Origin: Atrina japonica
Lineage: Eukaryota; Mollusca; Bivalvia; Pterioida; Pinnidae
Length of the DNA stretch: 64,000 nucleotides
Reading direction: 5' to 3'
Assembly: GCA_030159075.1 (NCBI GenBank)
Contig: BROG01000952.1
Location: forward strand, 1 to 64,000
Shown: in pieces, positions 12,000 to 54,119 of the stretch
Numbering within the stretch: position 1 is the stretch's first letter
Layout of the letters: the number at the start of each line of letters is the position of its first letter
Notes under the pieces: model-generated
Databases searched by the model: none
Told to the model about the DNA's origin: nothing
The model's input: the letters and a program-made list of their open reading frames with translations, nothing else
Position numbers and translations under genes: made by a program

Positions 12000-13620
12000 G
12001 CTTATAACATATCCAGCCTACACAGTACTAATGTACCGTGGTTACAACATCTAGCCTACACAGTACTAATGTATCGTGGTTATAACATCTAGCCTACACA
12101 GTACTAATGTATCGTGGTTATAACATCTAGCCTACACAGTACTAATGTATCGTAGTTATAACATATCCAGGCTACACAGTACTAATGTATCGTGGTTATA
12201 ACATCTAGCCTACACAGTACTACGGTACTGTGCTTATAACATATCCAGCCTACACAGTACTAATGTATCGTGGTTATAACATATCCAGGCTACACAGTAC
12301 TAATGTATCGTGGTTATAACATCTAACCCACACAGTACTACGATACTGTGCTTATAACATATCCAGTCTACACAGTACTACGGTACTGTGCTTATAACAT
12401 CTAGCCTACACAGTACTAATGTATCGTGGTTATAACATCTAGCCCACACAGTACTACGATACTGTGCTTATAACATATCCAGCCTACACAGTACTAATGT
12501 ATCGTGGTTATAACATATAGCCTACACAGTACTAATGTATCGTGCTTATAACATATCCAGTCTACACAGTACTAATGTACCGTGGTAATAACATCTAGCC
12601 CACACAGTACTACGGAACTGTGCTTATAACATATCCAGGCTACACAGTACTAATGTATCGTGGTTATAACATCTAGCCTACACAGTACTAATGTACCGTG
12701 GTTATAACATCTAGCCTACACAGTACTAATGTATCGTGGTTATAACATCTAGCCTACACAGTACTAATGTACCGTGGTTATAACATATCCAGTCTACACA
12801 GTACTACGGTACTCTGCTTATAACATCTAGCCTACACAGTACTAATGTATCGTGGTTATAACATCTAGCCTACACAGTACTATGGTACTGTGCTTATAAC
12901 ATATCCAGCCTACACAGTACTAATGTATCGTGGTTATAACATCTAGCCCACACAGTACTACGATACTGTGCTTATAACATATCCAGCCTACACAGTACTA
13001 ATGTATCGTGGTTATAACATCTAGCCCACACAGTACTACGGTACTGTGCTTATAACATATCCAGCCTACACAGTACTAATGTATCGTGGTTATAACATCT
13101 AGCCTACACAGTACTAATGTATCGTGCTTATAACATATCCAGTCTACACAGTACTAATGTATCGTGGTTATAACATCTAGCCCACACAGTACTACGATAC
13201 TGTGCTTATAACATATCCAGCCTACACAGTACTAATGTATCGTGGTTATAACATCTAGCCCACACAGTACTACGGTACTGTGCTTATAAAATATCCAGCC
13301 TACACAGTACTACGGAACTGTGCTTATAACATATCCAGGCTACACAGTACTAATGTATCGTGGTTATAACATCTAGCCTACACAGTACTAATGTACCGTG
13401 GTTATAACATCTAGCCTACACAGTACTACGGTACTGTGTTTATAACATCTAGCCTACACAGTACTAATGTATCGTGGTTATAACATATCTAGCCTACACA
13501 GTACTAATGTATCGTGGTTATAACATCTAGCCTACACAGTACTACGGTACTGTGTTTATAACATATCCAGCCTACAAAGAACTAGGGCACTGTGCTTATA
13601 ACATATCTAGCCTACACTGG
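12000..13620. repeat. Satellite of about 38-40 bp, roughly 40 copies
   Basis: Two interspersed unit types share CACAGTACTA. Type A continues ATGTATCGTGGTTATAAC then ATCTAGCCTA. Type B continues CGGTACTGTGCTTATAAC then ATATCCAGCC. In type B, CACAGTAC-TACG-GTACTGTG forms an 8-bp hairpin with a four-base loop. The array ends in degenerate units near 13560-13620. Confidence 0.85.
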
Positions 13621-14034
13621 ATGAATATATAGAAAAGCGGATAACATAGATCAGCTGGGCACCACAAACATATACACAATACATACATACAATTACAGCA
13701 TTTTACGGAAATACATGGGCTTGAAATGCACTAGTTCGACAAGAAATAACATACACAATTATTATTTTATCATATCATTTTACTCGGAACACCTAGGAAA
13801 ATAAAATGTTAATACAGTCATCTCGTTTGTTATTTACCATATCTAATAAAATCTTGTTTGAGCACCACCTAGATTTATGGTTGGAAAAATTCAATATATA
13901 TTATCCAGATTTTAAAAATTTATTCTCTGTATTCCAGTACAACTTTAATTCCATATTTAGCTCGCCTGACCAATTCCGGTAAATATACATAACTGTGGTC
14001 CGGAAGTAGATGTATTTTGTATCTGTAATAAATA

Positions 14035-14046
14035 AGTAAATAAATA

Positions 14047-14088
<42 letters not shown>

Positions 14089-14128
14089 CATAATAATCAT
14101 AATAATAATAATAATAATGATAATAAAC
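14035..14128. repeat. ATA/AAT trinucleotide microsatellite
   Basis: A run of AAT repeats with a few TAAA and CAT interruptions. It explains the poly-Ile open frame on the minus strand. Confidence 0.9.
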
Positions 14129-14147
14129 TTTTGATGAGACAGTAACA

Positions 14148-14292
14148 AACGAGGTCCCGTGTCACAGTAAGTGTCGGTACGTTAAAGAACCGTAAGTGCC
14201 GGGCATAGGCAAAAACTTTAAGCCCTTCACCGGCATTTGGAGACATCTCCATATGAGTAAATATTCTGGAGTGGGACGTTCAACAACAATAT
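14148..14292 (+). mobile_element. tRNA-derived SINE family 1, 3' fragment
   Basis: It matches the body and 3' end of the 29117-29395 copy: GAGGTCCCGTGTCACAG, CGTTAAAGAACC, CATCTCCATATGAGTAAA and GGGACGTTCAACAACAAT. An internal part of the body is deleted. Confidence 0.65.
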
Positions 14293-14299
14293 TTACATA

Positions 14300-15270
14300 C
14301 GGACTGCAAATCCCTTCATTGCAAGTATATAGAGTGATATATTGTATATTCTGTAAATGCAGTCGCGTGCCTCGAGTACTAAAGATTTACTTTTCAGCGT
14401 AAGAATACATGAACGAATCAATAAAGAATAGAATATGTTTATTTCTTATATATTTAATCTTAAAAGTCGTACATTAGGCCTACCACAAAACAAATAAAAA
14501 TCACAGAAAGAAATCGAAAACACGAGACTACATCTATAGCCCATATCAGGCCCATATCGCGATATATCTAGGTCATGTTATTACCAGAACCACAGATCAC
14601 AGTCTGGCACAGAAATGAAAGTTCGCTTCGTAGTTACTACAGAAAAAAGAGAGTAAGGCCTAGTGCAACTTTGTCAAGCATCTCTTGATAAACAAGTTGA
14701 TTTTTTTGCCTTCACTGGCTATTCCTATCAGAAACAATTCGTCACCCGCATCGTGTGAAATCAGGTCGTGTAAAATAGGCCAACTTACGTAAGTTACGTA
14801 GCAATCAGTCATTGAATGAATATTAGCTGTCCCACTTCTTGTGAGTCACACTCAAACTTAGTATAGTATATCCCATTAATAATATATCAGAATTCAAACG
14901 CAAATTCGTTGTAAATACATTATACAGCATACTCATGGGCGCGGCCATTTGCATTTTCAATTCTCTTCTGACACATTTAATCTTCCGGTTACCAAGCAGA
15001 CGAATATTCTAAAATAACTTAAAAACAAATCTGACACTTATTCAAAATGTTCCATATCACTAGTTTCTTTCAAAATGATACGAAAATAAGAAAATAAAGC
15101 TTAATTCCATTTAGTATTTCCGGACAGAAAGGGGGGAACTACTTCTCGTCTAACACAGCTGTTTAGCTGTTACGTCATATGAAAAAACTCCTACCGCAAA
15201 GCCAATTACATAGAATGAATTTCGTAACCAGTTGACTACAGATTCACAGAAAATGGTAATATATATGAAT
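14300..15270. other. No feature recognised (downstream of the last found P450 exon)
   Basis: AT-rich sequence with no supported exon. The terminal exon of the P450 should lie at or below 16.18 kb on the minus strand, but I could not identify it here. Confidence 0.3.
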
Positions 15271-15278
15271 ATAATTAT

Positions 15279-15409
15279 TGTTTTTCATTTTTTGAAATGC
15301 ATTGATTATAAATGCAATGGATTATGGAGAAAAAAAATCAATGTGCAGCACTTTTTTTCCATAATCCATTGCATTTATACTCGATGCATTCCAAAAAAAT
15401 TAAAAACAA
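15279..15409. repeat. Long foldback hairpin with arms of about 59 bases
   Basis: The left arm 15279-15337 and right arm 15351-15409 are nearly complementary along their full length. Both contain the core AAATGCAATGGATTATGG (left as written, right as its complement). The loop is about 13 bases. It could be a MITE or a pre-miRNA-like hairpin. Confidence 0.6.
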
Positions 15410-15431
15410 CCCTTAAATAAACAAATAATGA

Positions 15432-15560
15432 TAATAATAAAGAATAATAATAATATTCATCATCATCATCATCATGATCATCATCATCATCGTCATGGTG
15501 ATGTAAAATGATAATAACGATAATAAAATGCTAATGATAATATTAAACATACAAAAATAA
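15432..15560. repeat. CAT/ATA microsatellite tract
   Basis: Mixed AATAAT, CATCATCAT and GATAATAA repeats with no coding content. Confidence 0.7.
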
Positions 15561-16184
15561 AAACAATAATATAGTGCATATGATAATAGAAACGTTTTTT
15601 CAATAACTGATTGGAAAAGATAAACCTAAATATTTTGAAAAAAAACATCCATTAATCTGAAAAATGTTGCACGTCTTATGATTATATTGTGTGAAGCAAT
15701 TACTATGCTGAAAGAGAGGAACAGGTGAACACACCTTCATTATTACGCCATTTGTCGTCACATACTGAAAATATAACATAAAACAGACGTACACACTACT
15801 CAAAATCCTCCACTTCTCAACCGTATAAAAGATCGTTAATAGCACTCAATTATATATATGCCTGTACGCTTGTTGTGTAAATATTATTATACTACAAAAA
15901 AACAAAACAAAACAAAAACAAAAACCACCCCCCCCCCAAAAAAAAACCCAAAACAAAACAAAACAATAACTTTTACGACATCTAAAAAGATCAACGATGT
16001 ACACAAAATCAAGTGAAGAATACATACAGATCATCCTCTATTTTGGCGAAGTAAGGTTATGTATAACTGATATTGATAATAGGTAGGATTTAGATACATA
16101 ATTTACATAAAGGAGATTACATGATATAACGGAATATTCTGGTAGACATTTTGACAATACAATGTATATATTTTGTGTATTCAC

Positions 16185-42644
<26,460 letters not shown>

Positions 42645-42677
42645 TCATTGAGTTATCGACCCCATCTATCACATGAC
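42645..42677 (-). other. Probable 5' UTR part of P450 coding exon 1
   Basis: An acceptor (TATGTCTTTGCAG) ends at 42678, so the exon holding the start codon likely begins at 42677 with 33 bases of 5' UTR. This implies at least one upstream leader exon. Confidence 0.5.
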
Positions 42678-42977
42678 CTGCAAAGACATATATTTTATTT
42701 TGATTATGTAAGCTTCCTTCATCTATATTCCCTGATTATAAAACAGATTTTGCGCTCGTATTCAAACTGAAGGTAATTTCTGTACTCAGAAATACGGTTA
42801 TTTCCTTTCAAGGAAATATACATTCTTTCAATCATGAATAAAAAATTCAGTTGGAGTTCGTAAGCGTTCATAATATAATATCATTAAAAGCTTTCACCAC
42901 CAATTTTCTTAATTGGTAGTGCAGCCTAAGTCTTACATTTAGGCACAAAATTAATTCATGAAATACATGAGGTAATA

Positions 42978-43055
42978 TACACATCTAATTCGTCGTGGTC
43001 TAATGGAGTTGAGTTTCGATTATCAATTTGTACTTCTTCATTTTTACTATCATGT
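42978..43055 (+). repeat. Dispersed repeat R1, 3' fragment
   Basis: Carries ACACATCTAATTCGTCGTGG, TTCGATTATCAATT and ACTTCTTCATTTTTAC, matching the ends of 17460-17770 and 18390-18615. Confidence 0.6.
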
Positions 43056-43572
43056 GTTATGTGTTAACATGAAAATAAATACTGGGATATAATTAAGAAC
43101 ATTTCATTAATTTCTGTTAGTTATAGCGTAACGCATTGACGAAATCGATGCAAGCTGTGATAGGGCAACTGTAGTAATGCTATAGTCTGATAAACAGTGA
43201 CCTTCAACAACTGTTACATAGAATACATAGAATCATATTAAACAATTAGTTTTATGTTTATCAATGGCCATATAGCTGAGTCAAAGTGAATTTTTCACTT
43301 AGTTGAATCAGAAACACCTCACAAAGAATGCAAGCAAACGCAATATGATTTCTCATGGTCGAAAATTTAAAACGGCGATATTTACAAATACCAAAAAATA
43401 CCACCAACTGATATGTAAAGACCCTTGGATAAGTTACAGTGTTTTATTTCTAAATACTCGTGTTTAAATATCTTTGTAAAGCATATTTGTAATTTATAAT
43501 GTACACGCGTTTTGTTTGGGCTAAATGAAGACACAATCCGCTTAGGAGTTTTGAATTGTCTTTGATACTCAC

Positions 43573-43635
43573 TTTTAATCGCCGTGGACAACGCCACGAT
43601 GGAAAAGGCAACACTTTGAAATCCTAACATCTGTG
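43573..43635 (-). other. Candidate upstream leader exon of the P450 (weak)
   Basis: A strong donor, AAAA|GTGAGTATC, ends a minus-strand segment at 43573. It includes an ATG (MLGFQSVAFSIVALSTAIK). Joined to 42677 it would place that ATG out of frame with the P450, so it would act as an upstream ORF in a leader. The true start of this exon is unknown. Confidence 0.25.
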
Positions 43636-43904
43636 CCAGATATATCAACCTGATGCAATGATTTGCAATGATGTACAACGATGGCTTGTACCCGTTGCAT
43701 TTGTTACTTTACATCCATGGTTGAAAATGATCATATTTGGCACGTGATTAGATACGATCCATCCAACTTTAGCGGAGTAATAGAACAATACAAAAAGATG
43801 AGGTAACTATTTATTTCCATTACGTAAGGTGGACATTGATCGGATACGCATAACCTGTTTCATCATTATAATCATGGTTCAGTACATCGGCGCTGGTTTT
43901 CCAA

Positions 43905-45470
43905 TATAAAAAAATTCAGATACCAAAGTATAAATCAATAGAATGACCAGGACATAGATACAAATCTGGTAAAAATGGACAAACACGGACCTCTGGAAAC
44001 AATGAGGTGAGATCAGATGCCATGGAGGAGTAAGCATCCCCTGTCGACCGGTCACACCCGCCGTGAGTCCACAGTTAAGTCCAATGAAATACGTTAGAAG
44101 TGAATCCTCGTCACAATTAGTACAGACGTCTCAACAACCGCCAACGAAAAGGCAACTCAACATTTCACTTAGTGAAACAGAGTAATCACAAACAAGACTA
44201 TTGTAATGACCGTAAAATTTGCGGAACGTTGACATTAAACGCGGTTTTCGATATCACAGTGTCAATAACTTGTCAGTGAGTAGTTTACCTCTGTATATGA
44301 AATCTCCATATGTTGTACACGGCCTGGCGTATCGGATCATTTGTGAAATATAAACTCCATATGCGGGTGACTGAGGGATATTACTACTTAAATGTGAAAA
44401 ATTTACGATGGGAAAGCCGAAATCGTAGCGTTTGTCGTATAGCGTTGTTGCTAATTTTCCGTCTGTGTCTATATTAAGTTAAATGTCTAAGTATGAAGCG
44501 TGTGTGCTTGATTCTGTTGTATCTTTAATTTCTAGTTCGCTGGGATATATCGCACTGACATATGTATGAAAATTGTCATTATTAATTGACAAAATGTCGT
44601 CGATATATCTAAATGTCAAATTAAAGGACATCGCTAACTTTTTCTTCTTTTGATTCAGCAGTTTCTGAATGAAGTCTGCTTCGTATGAATAAAGGAACAG
44701 GTCGGCCAATAAAGGGGCACAATTGGTTCCCATAGGAATGCCGACAGTTTGTTGAAAGACCACGTCTCCGAACATTATAAATACATTGTCTATTAGAAAT
44801 TCCATATTTTTTTTTTTATGTCAAATTCAGTGTATTTATGTGTAGAATTAGAGTGGTGTTGGACAAAATAAGTATCCTGATAACCAATCACTAGATATTT
44901 AAATTTTCGGGTACCACCTTTAGTGAAAAAATAGTTGTCTATGATGTTAAAAAGTCTTTCTTTTATTTTTTTATGTGGAATAGTTGTGTAAAGAGTAGAA
45001 AGTCATATGTTTTGATACTGTGAATTCGAGGAAAATTGTGTGCCTTCAAATTTTCTAAAAACTGTTTAGAATTTTTTAGTATCCAATATCTTGGTAAGGA
45101 GTAAAGATAAAGGTTTGGTAGAACATTTGCTGGATCCGGCTATGTATCTTTGCTTATATGGGGTTTTATGAAGTTTCGTTATCCAATATAGATATGGTAG
45201 CTCCGTTGTAGGTATATCAAATGAGCGTAATACGGACACGTAATTTTGAAGGATCTCGTCCTTTGAAAGTGAGCTACGTGTGTATGTAGGATTTCCAGAA
45301 TTCGTATTGAACCCACGTTCTTCTAATAAACAATTATAGTAATAAGCCTTACAAATAAAAACTATGTTATTTGAAGCTTTGTCTGCTGGTACCAGTACTT
45401 ATTGGTCATGTAATCTATCCAGTTCAGTTACTACTTCTCAAGAAAATGAGGTCGATAGAAATCTATTACA
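43905..45470 (-). pseudogene. RT retroelement relic (about 1.55 kb)
   Basis: A second long copy of the element at 29640-31545: FQQTVGIPMGTNCAPLL, FRYIDDILS (catalytic YxDD) and the conserved tail at 43915-44130. Compared with the longer copy it lacks about 90 bases near 45070 (the GVNQTWILKN region). It carries further small deletions and frameshifts, so it cannot encode a full RT. It lies upstream of the P450. Confidence 0.85.
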
Positions 45471-45479
45471 CCAATTGTG

Positions 45480-48400
45480 GAACATCGATACATTACATAT
45501 ATCTATTACATTTACGTTAGGTAATCTTGATTTTAAGAAGTGGCAGCGACACTTCTTTTACGTCAGGCCTATCATAAGGGAAGCTATCTAGTAGGCTGGG
45601 TCTAGACGAGAGGCAAAAAGAGAAATGAAACAGCCTAATGTGACCCTCATGACCCGCGCAGGTCGTGAAAATGGCTAAATCGGAACTTAGCAAAAGGTAA
45701 AGATTGTAAGGGTAAAAAAAAAGTGCCAGTGAACCGTCTTCATCGTCAGCAACAACAAGGGGAAAATGAAAATCATTTAGCGACTTTGACTTCTACTGAC
45801 ACAGTACAACAAGTCAGAAAATGGATCAAGTTTGACTCATGGTGACCTATTGCTATCGTCTTTTGTTTGCCGTTTTGTGCTGCAAATTGTGCATTCTTAA
45901 CTTTTACATATTTTCGACTTCTTTGAAAGAAACAATGAGAGTTTTAACCAAATTCAGCAAGAATTAGCCCATTGGAAGCCGCACTAAATTCGCGAAAGAA
46001 ACAAAAGGGGTTACAACAGGGCCAAAAAAGGTCGAAACTTGGCACCTTTAAGATCTTTTCATGAACCAATATCAGATGTCTTTTAAATTCGGTATACATT
46101 ATTGTAAAACCAATATGTACAAAGTTTGTGAATCTGTTCATAAACATGTCAGTAAGGGCCGCTTCAAATGATGGTTTTATACAAACGGCTTATTAACACA
46201 AAAATGATTTGATTTTGGCGTGCATGATTCTTAAGTCAATATCTATAAGTGTGCCATTGAAAACCAAAACTGGTGGCGTTTCAAATGACATAGAGTAGTT
46301 TATTATGAATAGCTTATGATTTCAAAACTGATTGTCTTTTTTAATACCAAGATGTTACAAAGTTGTTAGCAATTATATAAGAATCAGTATTTAAATGAAC
46401 CGTTAATCGGTATATTTTCCTAGTTACCATTCATTAAGGCTACCTGGGTCATTTGTTTATTTACAATATATATTTACCCTTTCAGCATGTTTTACTAACT
46501 TTTTTTAAATATCGAGTATTGATTGGTTGAGATAGAAGGCACTGTCGTGGGGTGTGTTAATTCTTTACCACGTCGGGAACCCCACTTCCTTTACCCACGC
46601 CCATGTTTACTTTTGTAAATGTCGAGACCATCAAATCCCATCCAAATAATTTAGTGGAAAAAAAATAAGCATTACTTATATTGAATATCACTATAACACT
46701 AATTACGCCCATCCAACACCAAATTACTTCTTCTTCAAGTGTCATATATACAGGATTTATACTTACTTTAATGTGTTTACTTTGTCTTGAACTGTCCCAA
46801 ATCTAAATATCTAAGGATAAATACACCGAATCATAGAAAAGAGACAAATTGACAGTGTATAATTTTAAACGTTCGGGTTCAAGATTCATGGTAGCAGCGA
46901 TTATACATATCTGAATTTCCAAAACAAAACTGACAGTGAACAATTTGTCATAGTTTAGCACTTTCGAAAATTTGTATGATAAATAGTCAGACATTGTACA
47001 AGTATACGATCAAGTGTTCATTTTATACGCACACTGAAGTTATGCATTTCACCTATCCGACACTTAAACCCACACGTGCATGTTATAACAATGTAGATCA
47101 CTGCCTTACTGACAAAGGAGTACAATTGTATTCATTCATCGAGTTTAAGGAAGTGCATATACAAGACCGATAGAAACAAGAATTTTAAAACACGTATAAT
47201 GAAGCGTTTATGTACATGCTTCAGTGGGTAAACAATCGTACACTCACTAGAGATATAAACTATTGACCTAGATTTCGTATGCATTTGAAGAAAAAGCTAT
47301 GATATAGATCTAGAATCTATTAGAATATGGAATCATTCAATTCTAAAAACTATATACAAGAACATTTAAACTTATTATATCTACCCAATGTTCGAATGTT
47401 CTAAACAATGTGCTCAATTTGTCTAATACATACCTTTCTATCAGGAAATGGTTGTTATCATTCATTGTAAACAAGTTGTATACTGTTATCACTCATGTGC
47501 GAGATTCACTTAAAGCTGACGTAGCAAGTTAAAGCGATATAAGCTGTCACAATGATTATTTTTGTCCCCTGACATATAGTCGAGAATATGATAAGATGTG
47601 TGTTCAAATACATTATCAAACACGTAAAACGTTGTAAAATATCTTCTTTTCGAAGTTATTTGGTTTTTTTTTTTTAGAATTTAAGTTTTCCCTACCTTAA
47701 AATATCCAGCTGTATTTCCGTATGCAATGACATTTCAGATAAACCCTTTCGCCATATCAAATATACTTCGTAATTCGGTCAGGGGATCTCGGTCCTTTAC
47801 GCTCGGACTATGTCGGCCGATTTTTATGTGTTTTATATTTATTTTTAAAATACAGGACGTGATTTTTATTGGAAACTGCATGCATTATGTACAATATATG
47901 CTTTTCAACGCTATTTTAAATACCTGAAGAAAATTGGATGAATATATGAATAAATATATCAGGTCACTAAAAGAACTTTTCCCGATCTTTAATGTTACCC
48001 AGAATGCTGACATTGACAAAATCAAAACAATATAATTGTGAAAAGTATGCGTACCTCATGTTTTACGATCGTGCCGCCATGTCCGGTGGAGTTAGGCAGT
48101 TCATGATCATATGTGTAAAGAATGATAAAGCCGAGAATGCGATGGAACGAGTTAAAAATGGGTCCAGGTCACCCGATATACCCGGCACGTGGACAATTTC
48201 AGAAAACGAATGTTTTTGAAACGACGAAAAAGACCACCTTTGTCTGATTTAGGTATGAAATGATGATGTACGAAAATAAACACAAAGGGTAATAAGAATA
48301 GAATGTATATTAACTGCAAATAGCACGTGTTTATTGGTCACTCGGTAATCTTCGTAAAAAATTACCGAAAGTAAATTTGCAATGCTCAAAGTATGGCAGA

Positions 48401-49150
48401 CAAAAAATAACTGATATTACGGGTTACGTTTGACAAGACTGTTGCAATTTTACCCATGTATTTGTTATTCTAACCACCAGATGGTCTCTTTGGAATATAT
48501 AAAAGATAGAATATTACATAAAATGGGCATGTAAAATTTTTCACCCACGACAGCTCATATTGCTTTAAATGCAAATGTGATAAGTTGTATGTGAATTGTT
48601 TATCGTCTATGCGTATGTCCATATATGTCCATGTGCGTAAAATGTATGTATATAATGACATGTGACTGAATTATTTTTCAGTTTCTCTATTTTTTTTTTT
48701 TTTTTTTGTATTTTTATTTCAATGGTTTCCTCTGTGTGTTGTATGGACTTGAAGTCAAATGTTGAGATGTTTACATTTTACCTTTCCTACCTCTTCTTTA
48801 GAAAATAAGAAAATGTAGGTTTCAAGTCCAGGCAAGTTTTGTCTATATACGATATTGTCTACGAGTGTGGTCATGTTGACCCATTTTGAGTCATATTGCC
48901 CAGAAACCGGTTTTGGAAGTGGAAATGGTGGAGATAGGGTATACATAAACCTAGTACCTGGTATTTCGATACCAGCTGATAATCTTATACTTACGTTATA
49001 TTTGGCACAGATAACACAATTTAAATTCTAAATTATTCAAAAGCTAAGAAAGTCATTTTTACAGTGGTTACTCTTAGACGGATTTGACTACTCATCTGGA
49101 ATTATTATTTGGCCTTGTATTATACCAATTTCCATTTACAAAATATGTTT
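45480..49150. other. Gene-poor interval upstream of the P450
   Basis: No family-supported gene. Small open frames exist, for example plus strand 47992-48219 in a slightly GC-richer patch (YDRAAMSGGVRQFM), but none has a recognisable domain or splice partner. A T homopolymer of about 17 bases lies at 48692-48708. Confidence 0.35.
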
Positions 49151-49157
49151 AAAATTG

Positions 49158-49206
49158 GACCTCAACTGATGAAGTCTAATCGACAAAAACGTTCGTATCG
49201 AGCATT
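49158..49206 (+). ncRNA. Decayed hammerhead ribozyme-like motif
   Basis: The plus strand reads CTCAA, then the core CTGATGA (49166-49172), a stem II candidate AGTC-TAATC-GAC, then AAAA where the core needs GAAA. Next comes a short stem III AC-GTTC-GT, then A and TCGAG, which can pair with CTCAA except for one mismatch. It is related to the better motif at 60966-61013. The loss of G in GAAA predicts that it is inactive. Confidence 0.45.
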
Positions 49207-49209
49207 ATA

Positions 49210-50635
49210 ACTTCGGTATTATGTTTAAAATATTTATAAAAGAAACTAACAAATGTCTAAATACCTACAATAGATCAAATGATTCTGAAAATCGACTCAA
49301 ATCTGTTTCTTTTGTAAGCAGCGTGAATTCATTGTTTTCACGCCGTTACAAATTTATAATTAGGCGGTTATTCCGGACTTGTTTGATTGGAATGAATAAG
49401 CATTGGTTTAGGAGACATAATTGGAATGGGTCATTTTGTACAACTTTCCTTATAATAAAAATGTTTAATTCTTTTTCTTGAATTTCAAGTTAGTTACTTG
49501 AATAATAAGTTGACAGTTCAAGAAAGTTTCTTGAAATTAGAGATAATAAAATGAGAATTCAAAAGATTATTGAAATTTCAGTATAAATTAAGTTGAAGAT
49601 TAACACTAATGGTCACACTGGGCCACACTATGATGTTGAGTAAAAGAAAATCTGACGGAGTTTCGACTTAATAATCTGATCAATATTCAACAGCCAGTAA
49701 CAAGGTCGACCAAACTAATATCTCGGGAAAATATTGTTCAAATATTACTTATAAATATGTATAAAATAAATATGGCTACGTACCACTAAAATAAATTGGT
49801 AAGACGTGGACCATTTGACTGATTACCTTACTGCAAGTGTCAAGTAATGAAACGTCGAAACAGAACAGCAGTTGACAACTGCTTTCATTACATTATCGAA
49901 ATGAAGATACGCGGAATAACTTGTATACTTTTTATCTACATTCTACACAGTCCTCCGTAGTTTCTTCAAAAAATTGTTACTGGAAATTTTAAGATCCAAT
50001 TTGAACTCAATCGGTCTGACAAAAAAAGGGGCATAACTGTGTTATTATTTGCTTAGCAGTAAGAAACTTGTCTCTGAATTTTAAATGTTCATGTTGATCA
50101 CGAACTGGCATACACCTCACTGTATCATCTATACTTGCAATAACAAGGCTTTGGCTCAGGTGACCTAAAAATCTTTATATTCCTGATAGACAACATGACT
50201 ATATCAAATACATATGGCTAAACGTATTACATACATACATACATACGAAACTGCTCAAGCAAGATGGTCTAGCTTTCACCGTATAGTCAAAAGGTCATCT
50301 GTTCGATTAGCAACTCTACCAAGATAAATTGACACGTGTTTACAAACAGCGAGTCCAGATAAATTCACAATAGGGGAGACAGGCAACTTGTGTGAACAAA
50401 AACATTGCAGTTACAGTAATGCGTGGTATAGGCGCAAGCAAAATGTTTTACCTTCTATATTTGGAAAGTATGCATGTATTTTGGTTTCTGACAGAACCCG
50501 GATCTGCCAATGTGCCTTGGTGATCTATAGGTCATATCCGAGACTTCTTTAAAACACATAGTGACTGGGCTTTATCCAGTCGGAAATTAAAAGAAATGAA
50601 GGATCTTTTAAATAAGACTTATAATATAATGATCA
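49210..50635. other. Gene-poor interval
   Basis: No supported gene. A small CATA repeat lies near 50233-50245. A very weak tRNA-like head (GATGGTCTAGC with GTTCGATTAGC) at 50268-50325 may be an old SINE. Confidence 0.3.
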
Positions 50636-50639
50636 CAGA

Positions 50640-50745
50640 ACCCAGGAGGTTCAGGAGACCGTATACAACCATTGGACAAACACAGGGCAATTGGAAATCC
50701 TGTGATCGGATCAGATATCGTGGAAGAGTAAAAACCTAGTTCATG
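50640..50745 (-). mobile_element. Very decayed RT-element tail
   Basis: The order GGTTCAGGAGAC, TATACAA, GGACAAACAC, GGAAATCC and GGATCAGAT resembles the tail at 41145-41245 on the same strand. Confidence 0.35.
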
Positions 50746-50749
50746 TCTT

Positions 50750-51130
50750 GTGGTCGGAACGACAATTTAAAGAAGCGTAACTGCATTGACAACATCAAAA
50801 TGTGTGGCACTAAACCAAACACTCATTTGGAATCCATTTAAATGAAAAATCATGGGCAAGCCAAATAACATAAATCAAATACATGTATATAGACGAACAT
50901 TTACTGGATATAAGTGATTTATTCTGCATAAACATTAACATAAATACAAACAAAACTGATTTTCAACATTTTTAATGTTTGTGATAAATTTCAGGAAGTT
51001 ATTTACTGACAAGATATATTATAATTATCTAGGTATTTGACATGAAGTTGACAAACGATTCTACAAGTTTGCATTCCATACAAAATCATTCACAATGCAG
51101 AATGTAACTTAATACGATCATGCATAGTAC
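50750..51130. other. No feature recognised
   Basis: AT-rich sequence between the decayed tail and an AT microsatellite. Confidence 0.3.
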
Positions 51131-51131
51131 T

Positions 51132-51135
<4 letters not shown>

Positions 51136-51219
<84 letters not shown>
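51136..51219. repeat. (AT)n microsatellite
   Basis: About 84 bases of pure AT alternation. Confidence 0.97.
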
Positions 51220-54115
<2,896 letters not shown>

Positions 54116-54119
54116 ACAC

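Noticed and set aside
15725..15760. Candidate last P450 exon (YVTTNGVIMKV after TTTTCAG, minus strand)
   Set aside because: It superficially resembles the C-terminal NGI..V of CYP4, but its phase does not fit the phase-2 donor of exon 11 and a stop appears when joined directly. An extra intermediate exon would be needed.
45944..46147. Minus-strand 67-codon frame (FRRFNFLW-like hydrophobic)
   Set aside because: No recognisable domain; the surrounding sequence looks non-coding and possibly repetitive.
47992..48219. Plus-strand 75-codon frame in a GC-richer patch
   Set aside because: No domain, no plausible partner exon; the opposite strand is also partly open. Kept only as a remark.
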